Shown here: positions 1-7,139 of the stretch, in pieces
How positions within the stretch are numbered: the first letter of the stretch is position 1
Layout: every line of letters begins with the position of its first letter
Source of the DNA: Haloferacaceae archaeon B1-Br10_E2g22
GTDB taxonomy: Archaea; Halobacteriota; Halobacteria; Halobacteriales; Haloferacaceae
Direction of reading: 5' to 3'
Length of the DNA stretch: 32,775 bases
NCBI GenBank assembly: GCA_001563795.1
Contig: LKML01000015.1
Coordinates: 1-32,775, forward strand
Program-made: the position numbers and the translations under genes
Notes under the pieces: model-generated
What the model was told of the DNA's origin: nothing
Seen by the model: the letters and a program-made list of their open reading frames with translations, nothing else
The model's database searches: none

Positions 1-1
1 G

Positions 2-46
2 AACTTCGAGCCGCCGGCTGACGACGAAGACGCCACCGACCAGTGA
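2..46 (+). CDS. 3' end of an unidentified CDS (partial)
   Basis: Only the last 14 codons and a TGA stop are inside the window. The tail reads NFEPPADDEDATDQ, an acidic C-terminus typical of haloarchaeal proteins. The frame is open to the left edge. It ends 51 bases before the rhomboid gene, which has its own TATA-like box in that gap, so the two are probably transcribed separately. No function can be assigned from so short a piece. Confidence 0.5.
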   Translation, partial: NFEPPADDEDATDQ

Positions 47-68
47 GTCCGAACCGGAGCCAAACCCA

Positions 69-74
69 TTTTAT
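69..74 (+). promoter_or_regulatory. TATA-like box for the rhomboid gene
   Basis: TTTTAT lies 29 to 24 bases before the ATG at 98. In haloarchaea this distance places the transcription start at or next to the start codon, so a leaderless mRNA is inferred. No Shine-Dalgarno sequence is visible in between. Confidence 0.5.
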
Positions 75-97
75 GCCACCGTTCGTAGTAACGACTA

Positions 98-1006
98 ATG
101 GCGAGATGTGATGCGTGTGGCGTAGACGAGAACATGCCCTATCAGTGCCATCGGTGTGGCCAGACGTTCTGCCCAGACCATCGGCTTCCCGAAAACCACG
201 ACTGTCCGGGTCTCAACGATTGGAATGACCCTGGCGGCGTTTTCGACAGCGGCTTCGATGATTCAATCGACAACGAAGCCCGGACATCGAAAGCCAAAGG
301 ATTGATCAACAGGCTGACTGGCACTGGCGGGCCGCTGAGCTACTTCCGAGGAAACATGGCCTACACCCTCTTGGGGCTGATGTGGATAACGTTCATCGCC
401 CAGTTTATTGTGCTCGCAGCGTTTGGCCAGGGCGTCTTTGGGTCAATTTTCACGATCTCGACGGCTAACCCCGAGTACGTCTGGACGTGGATTATTTCGA
501 TTTTCTCCCATGGAGGACTCTACCACCTCGTGGCCAACAGCATCGTGCTGTTTTTCTTCGGACCGATTGTCGAACGCTACACCGGCTCGAAAACGTTTCT
601 GTATCTGTTTTTGGGTGCTGGTGTCGCCGCCGGCCTCGGACATATCGGTGTTGCGCTTTTGACCGGCGAGCCCTCTGCGGTACTCGGAGCCAGTGGTGCA
701 GTGTTCGCGATTATGGGCGTGCTCACAGTGTTGAATCCGGATATGAAAGTGCTGTTGTTTTTCGTGTTGCCGATTCCGCTCTACATCCTGACGTTCGGCT
801 TTGCGCTGTTGTCGGTGGTCTTTTTCGTCAATCCCTCGGCCGCCGGGAGCGTCGGAATGGGCAACGTTGCGCACTTTGCACACCTCGTGGGGCTTGTGAT
901 CGGACTCTGGTACGGCCAACAGCTCAAAGGTGAGGTGCGGGCACCCAACCAACTGCAGTTCGGCGGTGGCCCTGGCGGGCCTGGTGGGCCGGGCCGCCGC
1001 TTCTAG
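98..1006 (+). CDS. AN1 zinc finger-rhomboid intramembrane serine protease
   Basis: This is a 302-residue membrane protease of the rhomboid family, which cleaves other proteins within the membrane. Residues 4-36 form an AN1-type zinc finger (C4, C7, C17, C20, C25, H28, H34, C36), followed by a polar linker and about six hydrophobic segments from residue 88 onward. The catalytic parts are visible: H143 and N147 in LYHLVANS (oxyanion region), the nucleophile S199 in GASGA, and the general base H262 in AHLVGLVIG. The C-terminus is glycine- and proline-rich. The AN1 finger at the N-terminus suggests a cytoplasmic partner-binding module, possibly linked to ubiquitin-like SAMP systems; that role is inference. 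The family assignment is secure, the substrate unknown. Confidence 0.93.
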   Translation: MARCDACGVDENMPYQCHRCGQTFCPDHRLPENHDCPGLNDWNDPGGVFDSGFDDSIDNEARTSKAKGLINRLTGTGGPLSYFRGNMAYTLLGLMWITFIAQFIVLAAFGQGVFGSIFTISTANPEYVWTWIISIFSHGGLYHLVANSIVLFFFGPIVERYTGSKTFLYLFLGAGVAAGLGHIGVALLTGEPSAVLGASGAVFAIMGVLTVLNPDMKVLLFFVLPIPLYILTFGFALLSVVFFVNPSAAGSVGMGNVAHFAHLVGLVIGLWYGQQLKGEVRAPNQLQFGGGPGGPGGPGRRF

Positions 1007-1125
1007 GGATAGTACTCGCCCAGGCTTTGGGCCCAAAATTTTATTTTTGATTTATGTGTCGGTTCTACAACCCATCAGTCGCGTCGAAATCACGATTTTA
1101 GGTGTGGCTGCCCAACAGCAGCCAC

Positions 1126-1371
1126 ATGCGAGAGACGATCAGGCCTGCCGATGAGTCGAAACCGGTTATCAACGCCAACGGTGAGCGTGTCGGATACATC
1201 GTGTCGGTCGAAGCCGACACTGCGTTGGTCGAAGCCGAAACAGAGCTAACAGAGACGTTGCTGTCGATGCTCGGATGGGCCGAACCCGACGCCGAAAGCG
1301 ACCATTACACGCTCGATTCGGAGGCCGTCGATGCTGTCACCGACGACTACGTGCGGCTCACGGAGTTGTGA
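1126..1371 (+). CDS. conserved hypothetical protein, PRC-barrel-like
   Basis: This is an 81-residue acidic soluble protein. I chose the ATG at 1126 (MRETIRPADES) over an upstream alternative start at 1102 that adds a non-acidic stretch. The N-terminal part, with the phrase VINANGERVGYIVSVEADTA, resembles the small beta-barrel opening of PRC-barrel proteins. The remainder is acidic with alternating hydrophobic residues. No catalytic motif is seen. The stop codon is one base before the ATG of the next gene, so the two are almost certainly co-transcribed. The PRC-barrel resemblance is tentative and the function is not known. Confidence 0.7.
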   Translation: MRETIRPADESKPVINANGERVGYIVSVEADTALVEAETELTETLLSMLGWAEPDAESDHYTLDSEAVDAVTDDYVRLTEL

Positions 1372-1372
1372 G

Positions 1373-1570
1373 ATGCACACAGTGGTCGCCTCAACAGCTT
1401 GGGCCGTGCCACTGCAGGGGGAGTTTCGCTGGGTTGCAATAGTGCTTTTTCTGCTCGCGGTTGTCGCTGGCATTGTCGGAATCCAAGGAATCGCTGGGAT
1501 GTCAATGGGGATTGCCCGGATCTTCGTGGCGATTTTTCTGGTGTTGGCTATCGTGAGTCTCTTTTTATAA
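1373..1570 (+). CDS. DUF1328 family small membrane protein
   Basis: This is a 65-residue protein with two hydrophobic helices. The core runs from FRWVAIVLFLLAVVAG through GIAGMSMGIARIFVA to LVLAIVSLFL and matches the DUF1328 (YtjA-like) pattern: an aliphatic helix, a short Gly-rich turn containing GIAG, then a second helix ending at the C-terminus. The ATG at 1373 is chosen because it begins one base after the preceding stop and leaves a short N-terminal tail. A longer reading from 1331 would overlap the preceding gene by 41 bases. Homologues are small inner-membrane proteins of unknown function, sometimes stress induced. It ends five bases before the convergent gene. Confidence 0.8.
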   Translation: MHTVVASTAWAVPLQGEFRWVAIVLFLLAVVAGIVGIQGIAGMSMGIARIFVAIFLVLAIVSLFL

Positions 1571-1575
1571 CACTG

Positions 1576-2172
1576 CTATCGGTGGCGGTCGATGACGGCT
1601 TTGGCCTCGCGGCCGGCCTGTTTCCAGCCGTAGCCTGCCTCATAGACGTGGCGTTTGTTTTCGACTAACTCTTCGGGCGAAGACTCCTCGAAGCCGCCGC
1701 GATTCCATGCACCGGATTCTCTGAGCCACTCACAGACGGTGGCTTTGGTTTCGGCCCACGACAGATCGACCATCTCATACCAAGCGATCATCGCAAACAC
1801 CGCGTTGTCATGACAGCCCGGCACCGAACCGTGTTCGTAGATCGTCCGCAGTGGCTCGACGGTCGGCTCAGAGACGAGTTCTTTGTATTCAGCCGCCGTC
1901 AACAGCCGAAGGGTTCCGTCGTCGTCCTGTTCGATGCGGTTGACAGCTTTGAGCGTCTCGAGGCCAGCCTTATGAAGCTCGCTCCACTCGCCGTGGACTG
2001 CCGAGCGGAGTTCAGCCTCCGTCGGGTCGTCTTCGGTGGCCGACAGTACAGCTAAACAGTCAGTGTAGGCCTTCTCGATGGTGGGCCAAGGTGTGCCCTC
2101 GAACCGACACTCGAGTTCGTGGAGGCTGTTGGTGGTTCGACAGCCCGGACAGGGGTAACTGAAACGCGGCAC
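1576..2172 (-). CDS. conserved haloarchaeal protein with N-terminal Cys motif
   Basis: This is about 198 residues from a GTG start at 2172. The N-terminus has C8, C11 and C22 in a PCPGC...ELEC arrangement, suggesting a small metal-binding knuckle. The middle is acidic and helical. The C-terminal half contains GSVPGCHDNAVFAMIAWYEM followed by a Trp-rich helical region (WLRESGAWNRGGF). I do not recognise a characterised function. The frame is open back to 2241, with an ATG at 2211. I prefer the GTG because TATATT lies about 25-30 bases upstream of it (2197-2202), and because the longer starts would leave almost no space for the divergent priL promoter. Confidence 0.75.
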   Translation of the reverse strand: MPRFSYPCPGCRTTNSLHELECRFEGTPWPTIEKAYTDCLAVLSATEDDPTEAELRSAVHGEWSELHKAGLETLKAVNRIEQDDDGTLRLLTAAEYKELVSEPTVEPLRTIYEHGSVPGCHDNAVFAMIAWYEMVDLSWAETKATVCEWLRESGAWNRGGFEESSPEELVENKRHVYEAGYGWKQAGREAKAVIDRHR

Positions 2173-2196
2173 GAGTGGTGACAGTCGGGCAAGCAG

Positions 2197-2202
2197 AATA
2201 TA
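2197..2202 (-). promoter_or_regulatory. TATA-like box for the 1576-2172 gene
   Basis: TATATT on the minus strand lies about 30 to 25 bases before the GTG at 2172, fitting a leaderless start there. It is the main argument for the shorter start of that gene. Confidence 0.4.
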
Positions 2203-2265
2203 GATTGTCATCGCTCGGCGGCGACCGTCGGGCTTATTCACCCTGCGATGAAACTCGGCGTATCT

Positions 2266-3375
2266 ATGTCGAGCCCGCTGTACGCACGGTATCCGTTCTT
2301 GGAGGCCGCACGGCAGGCCGTCGGCGAGCTCGGCGTCGACCTCGAGACGCTGATCGCTGATGGTGCTCCAGCCGTCGAGCGGGGGCGCAAACGCGTCGAA
2401 CGCGCGCTGATGGCCGGCCGGGTTGATGCCGAAGACCCCGAAGCCTGGCGCGATGAAGATGAACTGCTTTCGTATCCGATCGCTCGAATCCTCGTTTCGT
2501 TACTTGATTCGGGACCTGCAATCGAAAAGTACGCAGCCGCTGAGGCCAAAACTGCTGTCGAACGCCTCGAGGCGGATTTTGCAGCCGGCGACGACGGGCT
2601 CAAAAGCACGACCAGCCCGCGAGTTGACCGTGAGACGATTCTCGAAGAACTGGGACTGACCGATACCGTCGTCGCCGACCGAGAGACGGTCGGTCAATCG
2701 AATCGCGAACCAGAGTGGTTCCGAATCAGCGTTGGGACGTATCTCCAGTTGACCTCGGGAGCTCGGGGCGACGAGTGGCGATTAGTCAACCGCGCAGTCG
2801 ACGGTGGAGAAGTCCGCATTCGCCGCGAGGAACTGTTCGTGCTGCTTCGGACGGCGATCCGCCGACGCATTGCAGCGGGTCTTCCGTTCGAGGGACTCAC
2901 AGAGGGCGAAGGCATCGTCGAACCCCTAGAGTCTGATCTCGGCGAACTCCGTCGGCTACTTTCGGAGCGAACCGTCGTCGGCCGGATTGATTTCGTCAAT
3001 CGGGATCTGTTTCCGCCCTGTATCGAAAACCTGCTGCAAAAGGCCGAAGACGACATCGAGTTAGCAGCCTACGAGAGCTTTACACTGATGGCGTTTCTGA
3101 CCGGAATCGGCATGGAGGCCGACGAAATCATCGCCTTCTGTGCGGAATCCTCACTCAACGCGGAGACAATTCGGTATCAAACGGCGTATCTACGCGATGA
3201 TCGCGGCACCCAGTATCCGCCACCCTCGTGTGAAACCCTGAGCGCCTATGGGATCTGTCACAACGAAGACAACCACTGGAAGGACGCCGCCCACCCCCTG
3301 GAGTACTATCAAGCACAACTCGAGGCTGCCGACGAGGAGCTGTCCGATTGGCGCGAAGAACAGACCACAGCGTAG
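2266..3375 (+). CDS. priL: DNA primase large subunit PriL
   Basis: This is the non-catalytic subunit of the archaeal-eukaryotic replicative primase, which pairs with PriS and helps start primer synthesis. From the ATG at 2266 the protein is 369 residues (MSSPLYARYPFLEAA...). An ATG at 2248 would add six residues, but CTTATT at 2233-2238 lies 28-33 bases before 2266, favouring the shorter form. The N-terminal helical half contains YPIARILVSLL. The C-terminal iron-sulfur region holds cysteines in FPPCIENLL (codon near 3019), AFCAESS, PPPSC and YGIC, followed by HPLEYYQ. The fourth cluster cysteine I expect just after YGIC is absent; see the findings. PriS is not in the window. Confidence 0.93.
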   Translation: MSSPLYARYPFLEAARQAVGELGVDLETLIADGAPAVERGRKRVERALMAGRVDAEDPEAWRDEDELLSYPIARILVSLLDSGPAIEKYAAAEAKTAVERLEADFAAGDDGLKSTTSPRVDRETILEELGLTDTVVADRETVGQSNREPEWFRISVGTYLQLTSGARGDEWRLVNRAVDGGEVRIRREELFVLLRTAIRRRIAAGLPFEGLTEGEGIVEPLESDLGELRRLLSERTVVGRIDFVNRDLFPPCIENLLQKAEDDIELAAYESFTLMAFLTGIGMEADEIIAFCAESSLNAETIRYQTAYLRDDRGTQYPPPSCETLSAYGICHNEDNHWKDAAHPLEYYQAQLEAADEELSDWREEQTTA

Positions 3376-3396
3376 TCAGAAAATCAGCCAGCAGCC

Positions 3397-3615
3397 TCAC
3401 TCCTCGTCAGCGTTGAGTTTCGTAAGAACAATCCCGAACAGCGCCATCAGTAGTACAAATCCAGTCAGTGCGGCAACAATCGCCAGCGCGCCGTCGCTCG
3501 GTAGCCCGTCGGAACCGTCGAACACTACGCCGATCCCAATGAGGGTAGCGAGGAACAGCCCGACCGCAGCGAGCGAAACCGCCGTCTGCCGGCGCATTTC
3601 CTCGTCGATTTCCAT
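3397..3615 (-). CDS. small two-helix membrane protein
   Basis: This is a 72-residue protein starting MEIDEEMRRQTAVSL at 3615. It has two hydrophobic segments, AAVGLFLATLIGIGVVF and ALAIVAALTGFVLLMALFGIVL, separated by a short Asp/Gly-rich loop, and it ends in an acidic tail. The frame stays open to 3909, but that upstream stretch runs into the promoter of the divergent SWIM gene and lacks haloarchaeal acidic composition, so I chose the internal ATG. It appears to be a conserved haloarchaeal membrane protein of unknown function. It is convergent with priL, with 21 bases between the stops. Confidence 0.75.
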   Translation of the reverse strand: MEIDEEMRRQTAVSLAAVGLFLATLIGIGVVFDGSDGLPSDGALAIVAALTGFVLLMALFGIVLTKLNADEE

Positions 3616-3731
3616 ACCCCCCGTTCCTGCGGCCGTCTCAAAAGGGCTTCGAAACACGTGGCGAAACCCCTCCAGGGCGACACTGTCCGGCTGTTTGTGG
3701 CCAAAAGAGGGGTTTAGGTAGCTCCAGGCTC

Positions 3732-3741
3732 TAGATAAATA
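3732..3741 (+). promoter_or_regulatory. TATA-like box for the SWIM gene
   Basis: AGATAAATAG lies 26 to 17 bases before the ATG at 3758. It is the only AT-rich stretch in the 142-base divergent spacer. Confidence 0.4.
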
Positions 3742-3757
3742 GTTGCACAACCCAGTT

Positions 3758-4444
3758 ATGATCCCCACGAGTAGCCCTCCAGAAACAGCCCCACTCAGAA
3801 CAGAAACAGTCGCAGGCACCGGCAAACGCGCCCAGCGTGCCAGAACTGAACCGATGAGACTCCGGCCGCTCGAGGATGGACGCACCATCCTCGAGACTGA
3901 CGGCGGCACCTACGTCGTCGACAACGACCACAAACAGTGTAGCTGCCCGGATGCTACCATTCGCGGGGCGCGGTGCAAACACCGCCGCCGCGTCGCTCTC
4001 GAGGCCGCCGCCGGCCGACTGCCACCGGCTGGGATGCGCCAGGGAGCCTGTGCGATCTGTGGCACCCGACTGAACGTCGCCGTCGGCCAGCCGACCGCAC
4101 TCTGTGAGGCCCACGCCTTCGAGGCCGGCGAACTCGTCTGCGACCGCGAAACCGACAGCGTCCTCATTGTCTGCAAACAGACGACAGACCGAGCCGATAG
4201 CCGACGGACGGACGACAGCCGTCTGATCGCCAACGTCGAGACGAACGCCAACTACGGTGCTCACGAGCCAGTGATCGAGGCTGTGTACGCCAGCGCAACC
4301 GATCTCCCGGCCAAACGGTACGGTTTTCCGGCCGGCCGACTTCGGCACACCGACAGCGATCCCACCCGCGGTCGCCGACTGCCTGCCGGCCGTGAAGCAC
4401 TCAGTGGCCATCAGTCGTTGTGGCCAGGCGTAGCCACCGTCTAA
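3758..4444 (+). CDS. SWIM zinc finger protein with second Cys/His cluster
   Basis: This is a 228-residue soluble protein. A SWIM motif of the form CxCx9CxH is present at C61, C63, C73 and H75 (CSCPDATIRGARCKH), which in this family binds zinc and supports DNA or protein binding. A second cluster follows at C98, C101 and C116-H119 (CAICG...CEAH), resembling a small zinc ribbon. The C-terminal third is Arg- and Gly-rich without recognised motifs. The ATG at 3758 is chosen over a TTG at 3743 because it sits at a suitable distance from the AT-rich box. It converges on the lipoprotein gene with six bases between the stops. Biological role unknown. Confidence 0.82.
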   Translation: MIPTSSPPETAPLRTETVAGTGKRAQRARTEPMRLRPLEDGRTILETDGGTYVVDNDHKQCSCPDATIRGARCKHRRRVALEAAAGRLPPAGMRQGACAICGTRLNVAVGQPTALCEAHAFEAGELVCDRETDSVLIVCKQTTDRADSRRTDDSRLIANVETNANYGAHEPVIEAVYASATDLPAKRYGFPAGRLRHTDSDPTRGRRLPAGREALSGHQSLWPGVATV

Positions 4445-4450
4445 CGCCGG

Positions 4451-4885
4451 TTAGTCGTCTGCTTGTTCGGGGTCGTCGCTGTCGATATCATCGTTCGGAC
4501 AGCGTGGCACTGTGAGCCTCACTGACTCATCAGCAGCCCAGATCTGAAACCACCCACAGAAGGCCTCGCCGCTCGAGAGTTCGACATCCAGCTGGTCGTC
4601 CCACTCGTCGTCCGTTGTGGTATCGACCACCTCGAGCTGGTAGCGCCCCGGCTCGGTGGCGAGTGCTGGTTCGACGAACTGTTCGCCCGCAGCGAGTTGC
4701 TGTGTCTCGTCGTAAATGACACCCTCGCTGACGTGGTTGACGACGACCCAGAGCTGTCGGCTGCGTGTATCGCGGTTTTCAATCCTGAGTTCAAACGGTT
4801 CGTCTAACGATTCGTCGTTGAGACAGCCAGCCAGGGCGACCACCGAGAGCGATCCAAGCAGAACCTGTCGACGGTCTACATCCAT
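4451..4885 (-). CDS. Tat-exported lipoprotein, unknown function
   Basis: This is a 144-residue secreted protein. The N-terminus has a twin-arginine signal (RR at 5-6 followed by QVLLGSLSVVALAG) and a lipobox with C21 (LAGC), so export by the Tat pathway and lipid anchoring at C21 are inferred. The mature part is mostly beta strands with acidic loops; phrases such as FELRIENRDTRSRQLWVVV and GRYQLEVVDTT suggest a small immunoglobulin-like sandwich facing outward. There are two cysteines near the C-terminus (FCGWFQIW and PRCPNDD). The tail is highly acidic. Related haloarchaeal lipoproteins have no known function. Confidence 0.83.
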   Translation of the reverse strand: MDVDRRQVLLGSLSVVALAGCLNDESLDEPFELRIENRDTRSRQLWVVVNHVSEGVIYDETQQLAAGEQFVEPALATEPGRYQLEVVDTTTDDEWDDQLDVELSSGEAFCGWFQIWAADESVRLTVPRCPNDDIDSDDPEQADD

Positions 4886-4952
4886 TGGAGTCCGTTCCGG
4901 CTACCAGCGGATAGCATTTATTCAGGCTGTCAGTACTGTGATGGTAGTAGCC

Positions 4953-5375
4953 CTATAGTTCGTCGAGTGTCGTTTTCCTGCTGCGGCCGACGAACTCATC
5001 GAAGTCGGTGCCATCCGCGAGTGCAGTTTCTTTTTTCACTCGGTAGTTGCCACCGTCGGTTACGTGTAGGTCGCCGGGATGAAAGAAATACCAGTCTTCG
5101 CGGTCGAACCGGACGGCAATACGGGCTTTCGCACCGAAGTTCTGGGCAAAATAAATGAGTGCTTCGACCTCTTGGCCCGAGAGATAGATCGGCCGACCGC
5201 TCGAGGATTTGGCCTCGATGGCATAAAACCGCTCGCCGTCGCCGGCCAACACATCAGGCAACTCGCGGTCGGTTGCACTCCCACTGGCAGGTGCACGCAT
5301 AACAGCAAATCCCGATTCGTCGAGTCGGTTGACAAGTTCACGTTCCCGCCTGTCTCCCTTACGGTTTGCCGACAT
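4953..5375 (-). CDS. hjc: Holliday junction resolvase Hjc
   Basis: This is a 140-residue archaeal Holliday junction resolvase that cuts four-way DNA junctions during recombination repair and fork restart. It has the nuclease fold signature: E12 in [15 protein letters not shown]41 in ELPDVLAG, and E54 and K56 in [15 protein letters not shown], followed by a beta strand and a basic C-terminal region. The length matches the family. Unlike most genes here it has a purine-rich Shine-Dalgarno stretch (GGAGG, minus strand) five bases before the ATG. An AT-rich box (CTTTTAATA, minus strand) lies about 65-72 bases upstream, so it probably has a leader of about 40 bases. Confidence 0.95.
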   Translation of the reverse strand: MSANRKGDRRERELVNRLDESGFAVMRAPASGSATDRELPDVLAGDGERFYAIEAKSSSGRPIYLSGQEVEALIYFAQNFGAKARIAVRFDREDWYFFHPGDLHVTDGGNYRVKKETALADGTDFDEFVGRSRKTTLDEL

Positions 5376-5461
5376 GTATCCTCCGGTCGGTGTGGTATCG
5401 TCCGTCTAAGACTGCCATACGATGGGTTGTCGGGTGAGTATTAAAAGAACTGCGGGGTCGG

Positions 5462-5650
5462 TTACTTGGCGCGTTCTGTGAGTTTTTCGCCGGCGTTAGC
5501 GTCTGCAAGCTTTTTCGAACCAAGAAAGATCAGCCCAATTGCGACAACCAACAACAGATCACCGACCCACAACTCCTGTATCAGGCTGACATATACGCCA
5601 AGAAGCACGAACAGCACCGACAGTGCGAGATACGCCCATCCGAGTTTCAT
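5462..5650 (-). CDS. small membrane protein, two helices
   Basis: This is a 62-residue protein with two predicted membrane segments, WAYLALSVLFVLLGVYVSL and WVGDLLLVVAIGLIFLG, and a charged C-terminal tail ending GEKLTERAK. There are no cysteines or catalytic motifs. It lies between hjc and ahcY on the same strand, with a 41-base gap to the ahcY stop. It looks like a conserved but uncharacterised haloarchaeal protein. Confidence 0.65.
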   Translation of the reverse strand: MKLGWAYLALSVLFVLLGVYVSLIQELWVGDLLLVVAIGLIFLGSKKLADANAGEKLTERAK

Positions 5651-5691
5651 ACAGGCACCTTTCGGCCAGCCGTCTTAAAACGCCCGTCTTT

Positions 5692-6981
5692 TTATGTGCC
5701 GTGATCCCAGCTGCCCAGATACTCACGCTGGGTCTCGGTAAGCGCGTCGTGTTCAACGCCTTCAGCCTCGAGTTTGATTTCGGCGATCTCACGGTCTAAC
5801 TCATCGGGGACGTTGTGTACGCCCGCTTCGTAGGCCCCGCCGTTGTTGGCGAGTTCTCGAACACAGACGGCCTGTACACCGAAACTTTGATCCATGACCT
5901 CGACTGGATGACCCAGTGCGATGGGTGCTGCAAGATTGACCAACCGGCCCTCTGCAAGTACGTTGAGCCGACGGCCGTCGGGCATCTCGTAGGCGTCAAC
6001 ACCATCGCGGGCTTCGTAGACCTCGATGGCTCGTTCTTCGAGCGCTACGAGGTCGATCTCGATATCGAAGTGTCCCGCGTTCGCCAGCAAGACGCCGTCT
6101 TTCATCTCGTCGAAATGCTCTCCGAGTACCACATCGCGATTGCCGGTCGTCGTCAAAATGAGGTCGGCCTCGGCGGCGGCTTCAGCCATTGGCAGTACGT
6201 CGTAGCCTTCCATGTGGGCCTCGAGAGCCTTCCGTGGATCGACTTCAGTGACGACTACGTTCGCATTCTGACCAGCGGCCTTTTTGGCGATTCCTTTCCC
6301 GCAGTAGCCGTAGCCGGCGACGACGACGGTTTTGCCCGCAAACGAGAGGTTCGTCGTCATTGCAATCGTCGCCAACGAGGACTCACCCGTGCCGTGGACG
6401 TTGTCGAACAGCGTCTTCATTGGGGTGTCGTTGACCGCAAACACGGGATACTCGAGGGCGTTGTCGTCGTCCATCGCCCGCAGTCGGTGGACGCCAGTGG
6501 TCGTCTCCTCGCAGCCGCCGACGATCGTCTCGATGAGCCCAGGGCGGTCTTCGTGGATTGCCGCGATCATGTCCATTCCGTCGTCGACCGTGATCGTTGG
6601 TTCGTGGTCGAGAACGGCATCAATCGCCTCGTAGTATTCGTCGTCGTCGACGCCGCGGACAGCATACGAGGTGATGTTCTCGTGGGCATCGAGGGCTGCG
6701 CTCACGTCATCATGGGTCGAAAGTGGGTTGCAGCCCGTAATTGCAACCTCTGCGCCGCCCAACGCGAGCAACTCGACGAGATTGGCGGTTTTGGCTTCGA
6801 CGTGCATCGCCATCCCAACGGTCTCGCCATCGAGCGGGGCCGCAGATTTGAACTCCCCGCGGAGTGACTGTAGAATGGGCATATGCTGGAGTGCCCACTC
6901 CATTTTGCGTCGCCCTTCGGTCTGGGCGGCCTCGACGTCCTCGAGATGATTCGAGATCGGTGGATACGCTGATTCGCTCAT
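5692..6981 (-). CDS. ahcY: adenosylhomocysteinase (SAH hydrolase)
   Basis: This enzyme reversibly splits S-adenosylhomocysteine, the by-product of SAM-dependent methylation, into adenosine and homocysteine using bound NAD. The 429-residue protein has the substrate-site residues H60, E62, K64 and T65 (HVEAKT), the K189-D193-N194 group in NDTPMKTLFDNVHGTGES, and the NAD-binding glycine loop GYGYCGKG at 223-230. Length fits the archaeal form. It is divergent from the ATP-grasp gene; the deaminase that handles the same metabolite lies just beyond that. I see no clear TATA box within 40 bases of the ATG. Confidence 0.97.
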   Translation of the reverse strand: MSESAYPPISNHLEDVEAAQTEGRRKMEWALQHMPILQSLRGEFKSAAPLDGETVGMAMHVEAKTANLVELLALGGAEVAITGCNPLSTHDDVSAALDAHENITSYAVRGVDDDEYYEAIDAVLDHEPTITVDDGMDMIAAIHEDRPGLIETIVGGCEETTTGVHRLRAMDDDNALEYPVFAVNDTPMKTLFDNVHGTGESSLATIAMTTNLSFAGKTVVVAGYGYCGKGIAKKAAGQNANVVVTEVDPRKALEAHMEGYDVLPMAEAAAEADLILTTTGNRDVVLGEHFDEMKDGVLLANAGHFDIEIDLVALEERAIEVYEARDGVDAYEMPDGRRLNVLAEGRLVNLAAPIALGHPVEVMDQSFGVQAVCVRELANNGGAYEAGVHNVPDELDREIAEIKLEAEGVEHDALTETQREYLGSWDHGT

Positions 6982-7139
6982 AGAGGATACTCACAGCAAG
7001 CGGTGAAAACGGTACCGAAGCCGAGAGACCGATTTGACTCGAGCCGACAGGCCAGCAGTCCAGACTGTGACGTATCTGCCAACGGCTGGGCAGTATCTGG
7101 TAACAGTGATTATGGGGCGTTCGGCGGAATACAGTATAA

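Noticed and set aside
3731-4411. 226-residue minus-strand frame over the SWIM gene
   Set aside because: The plus-strand gene has a complete SWIM motif; the antisense frame has none and would overlap both neighbours.
5815-6867. 350-residue open frame antisense to ahcY
   Set aside because: It is a shadow of a strongly recognised gene in the opposite frame; its translation has no recognisable motifs and is rich in Val/Arg runs typical of antisense frames in GC-rich genes.
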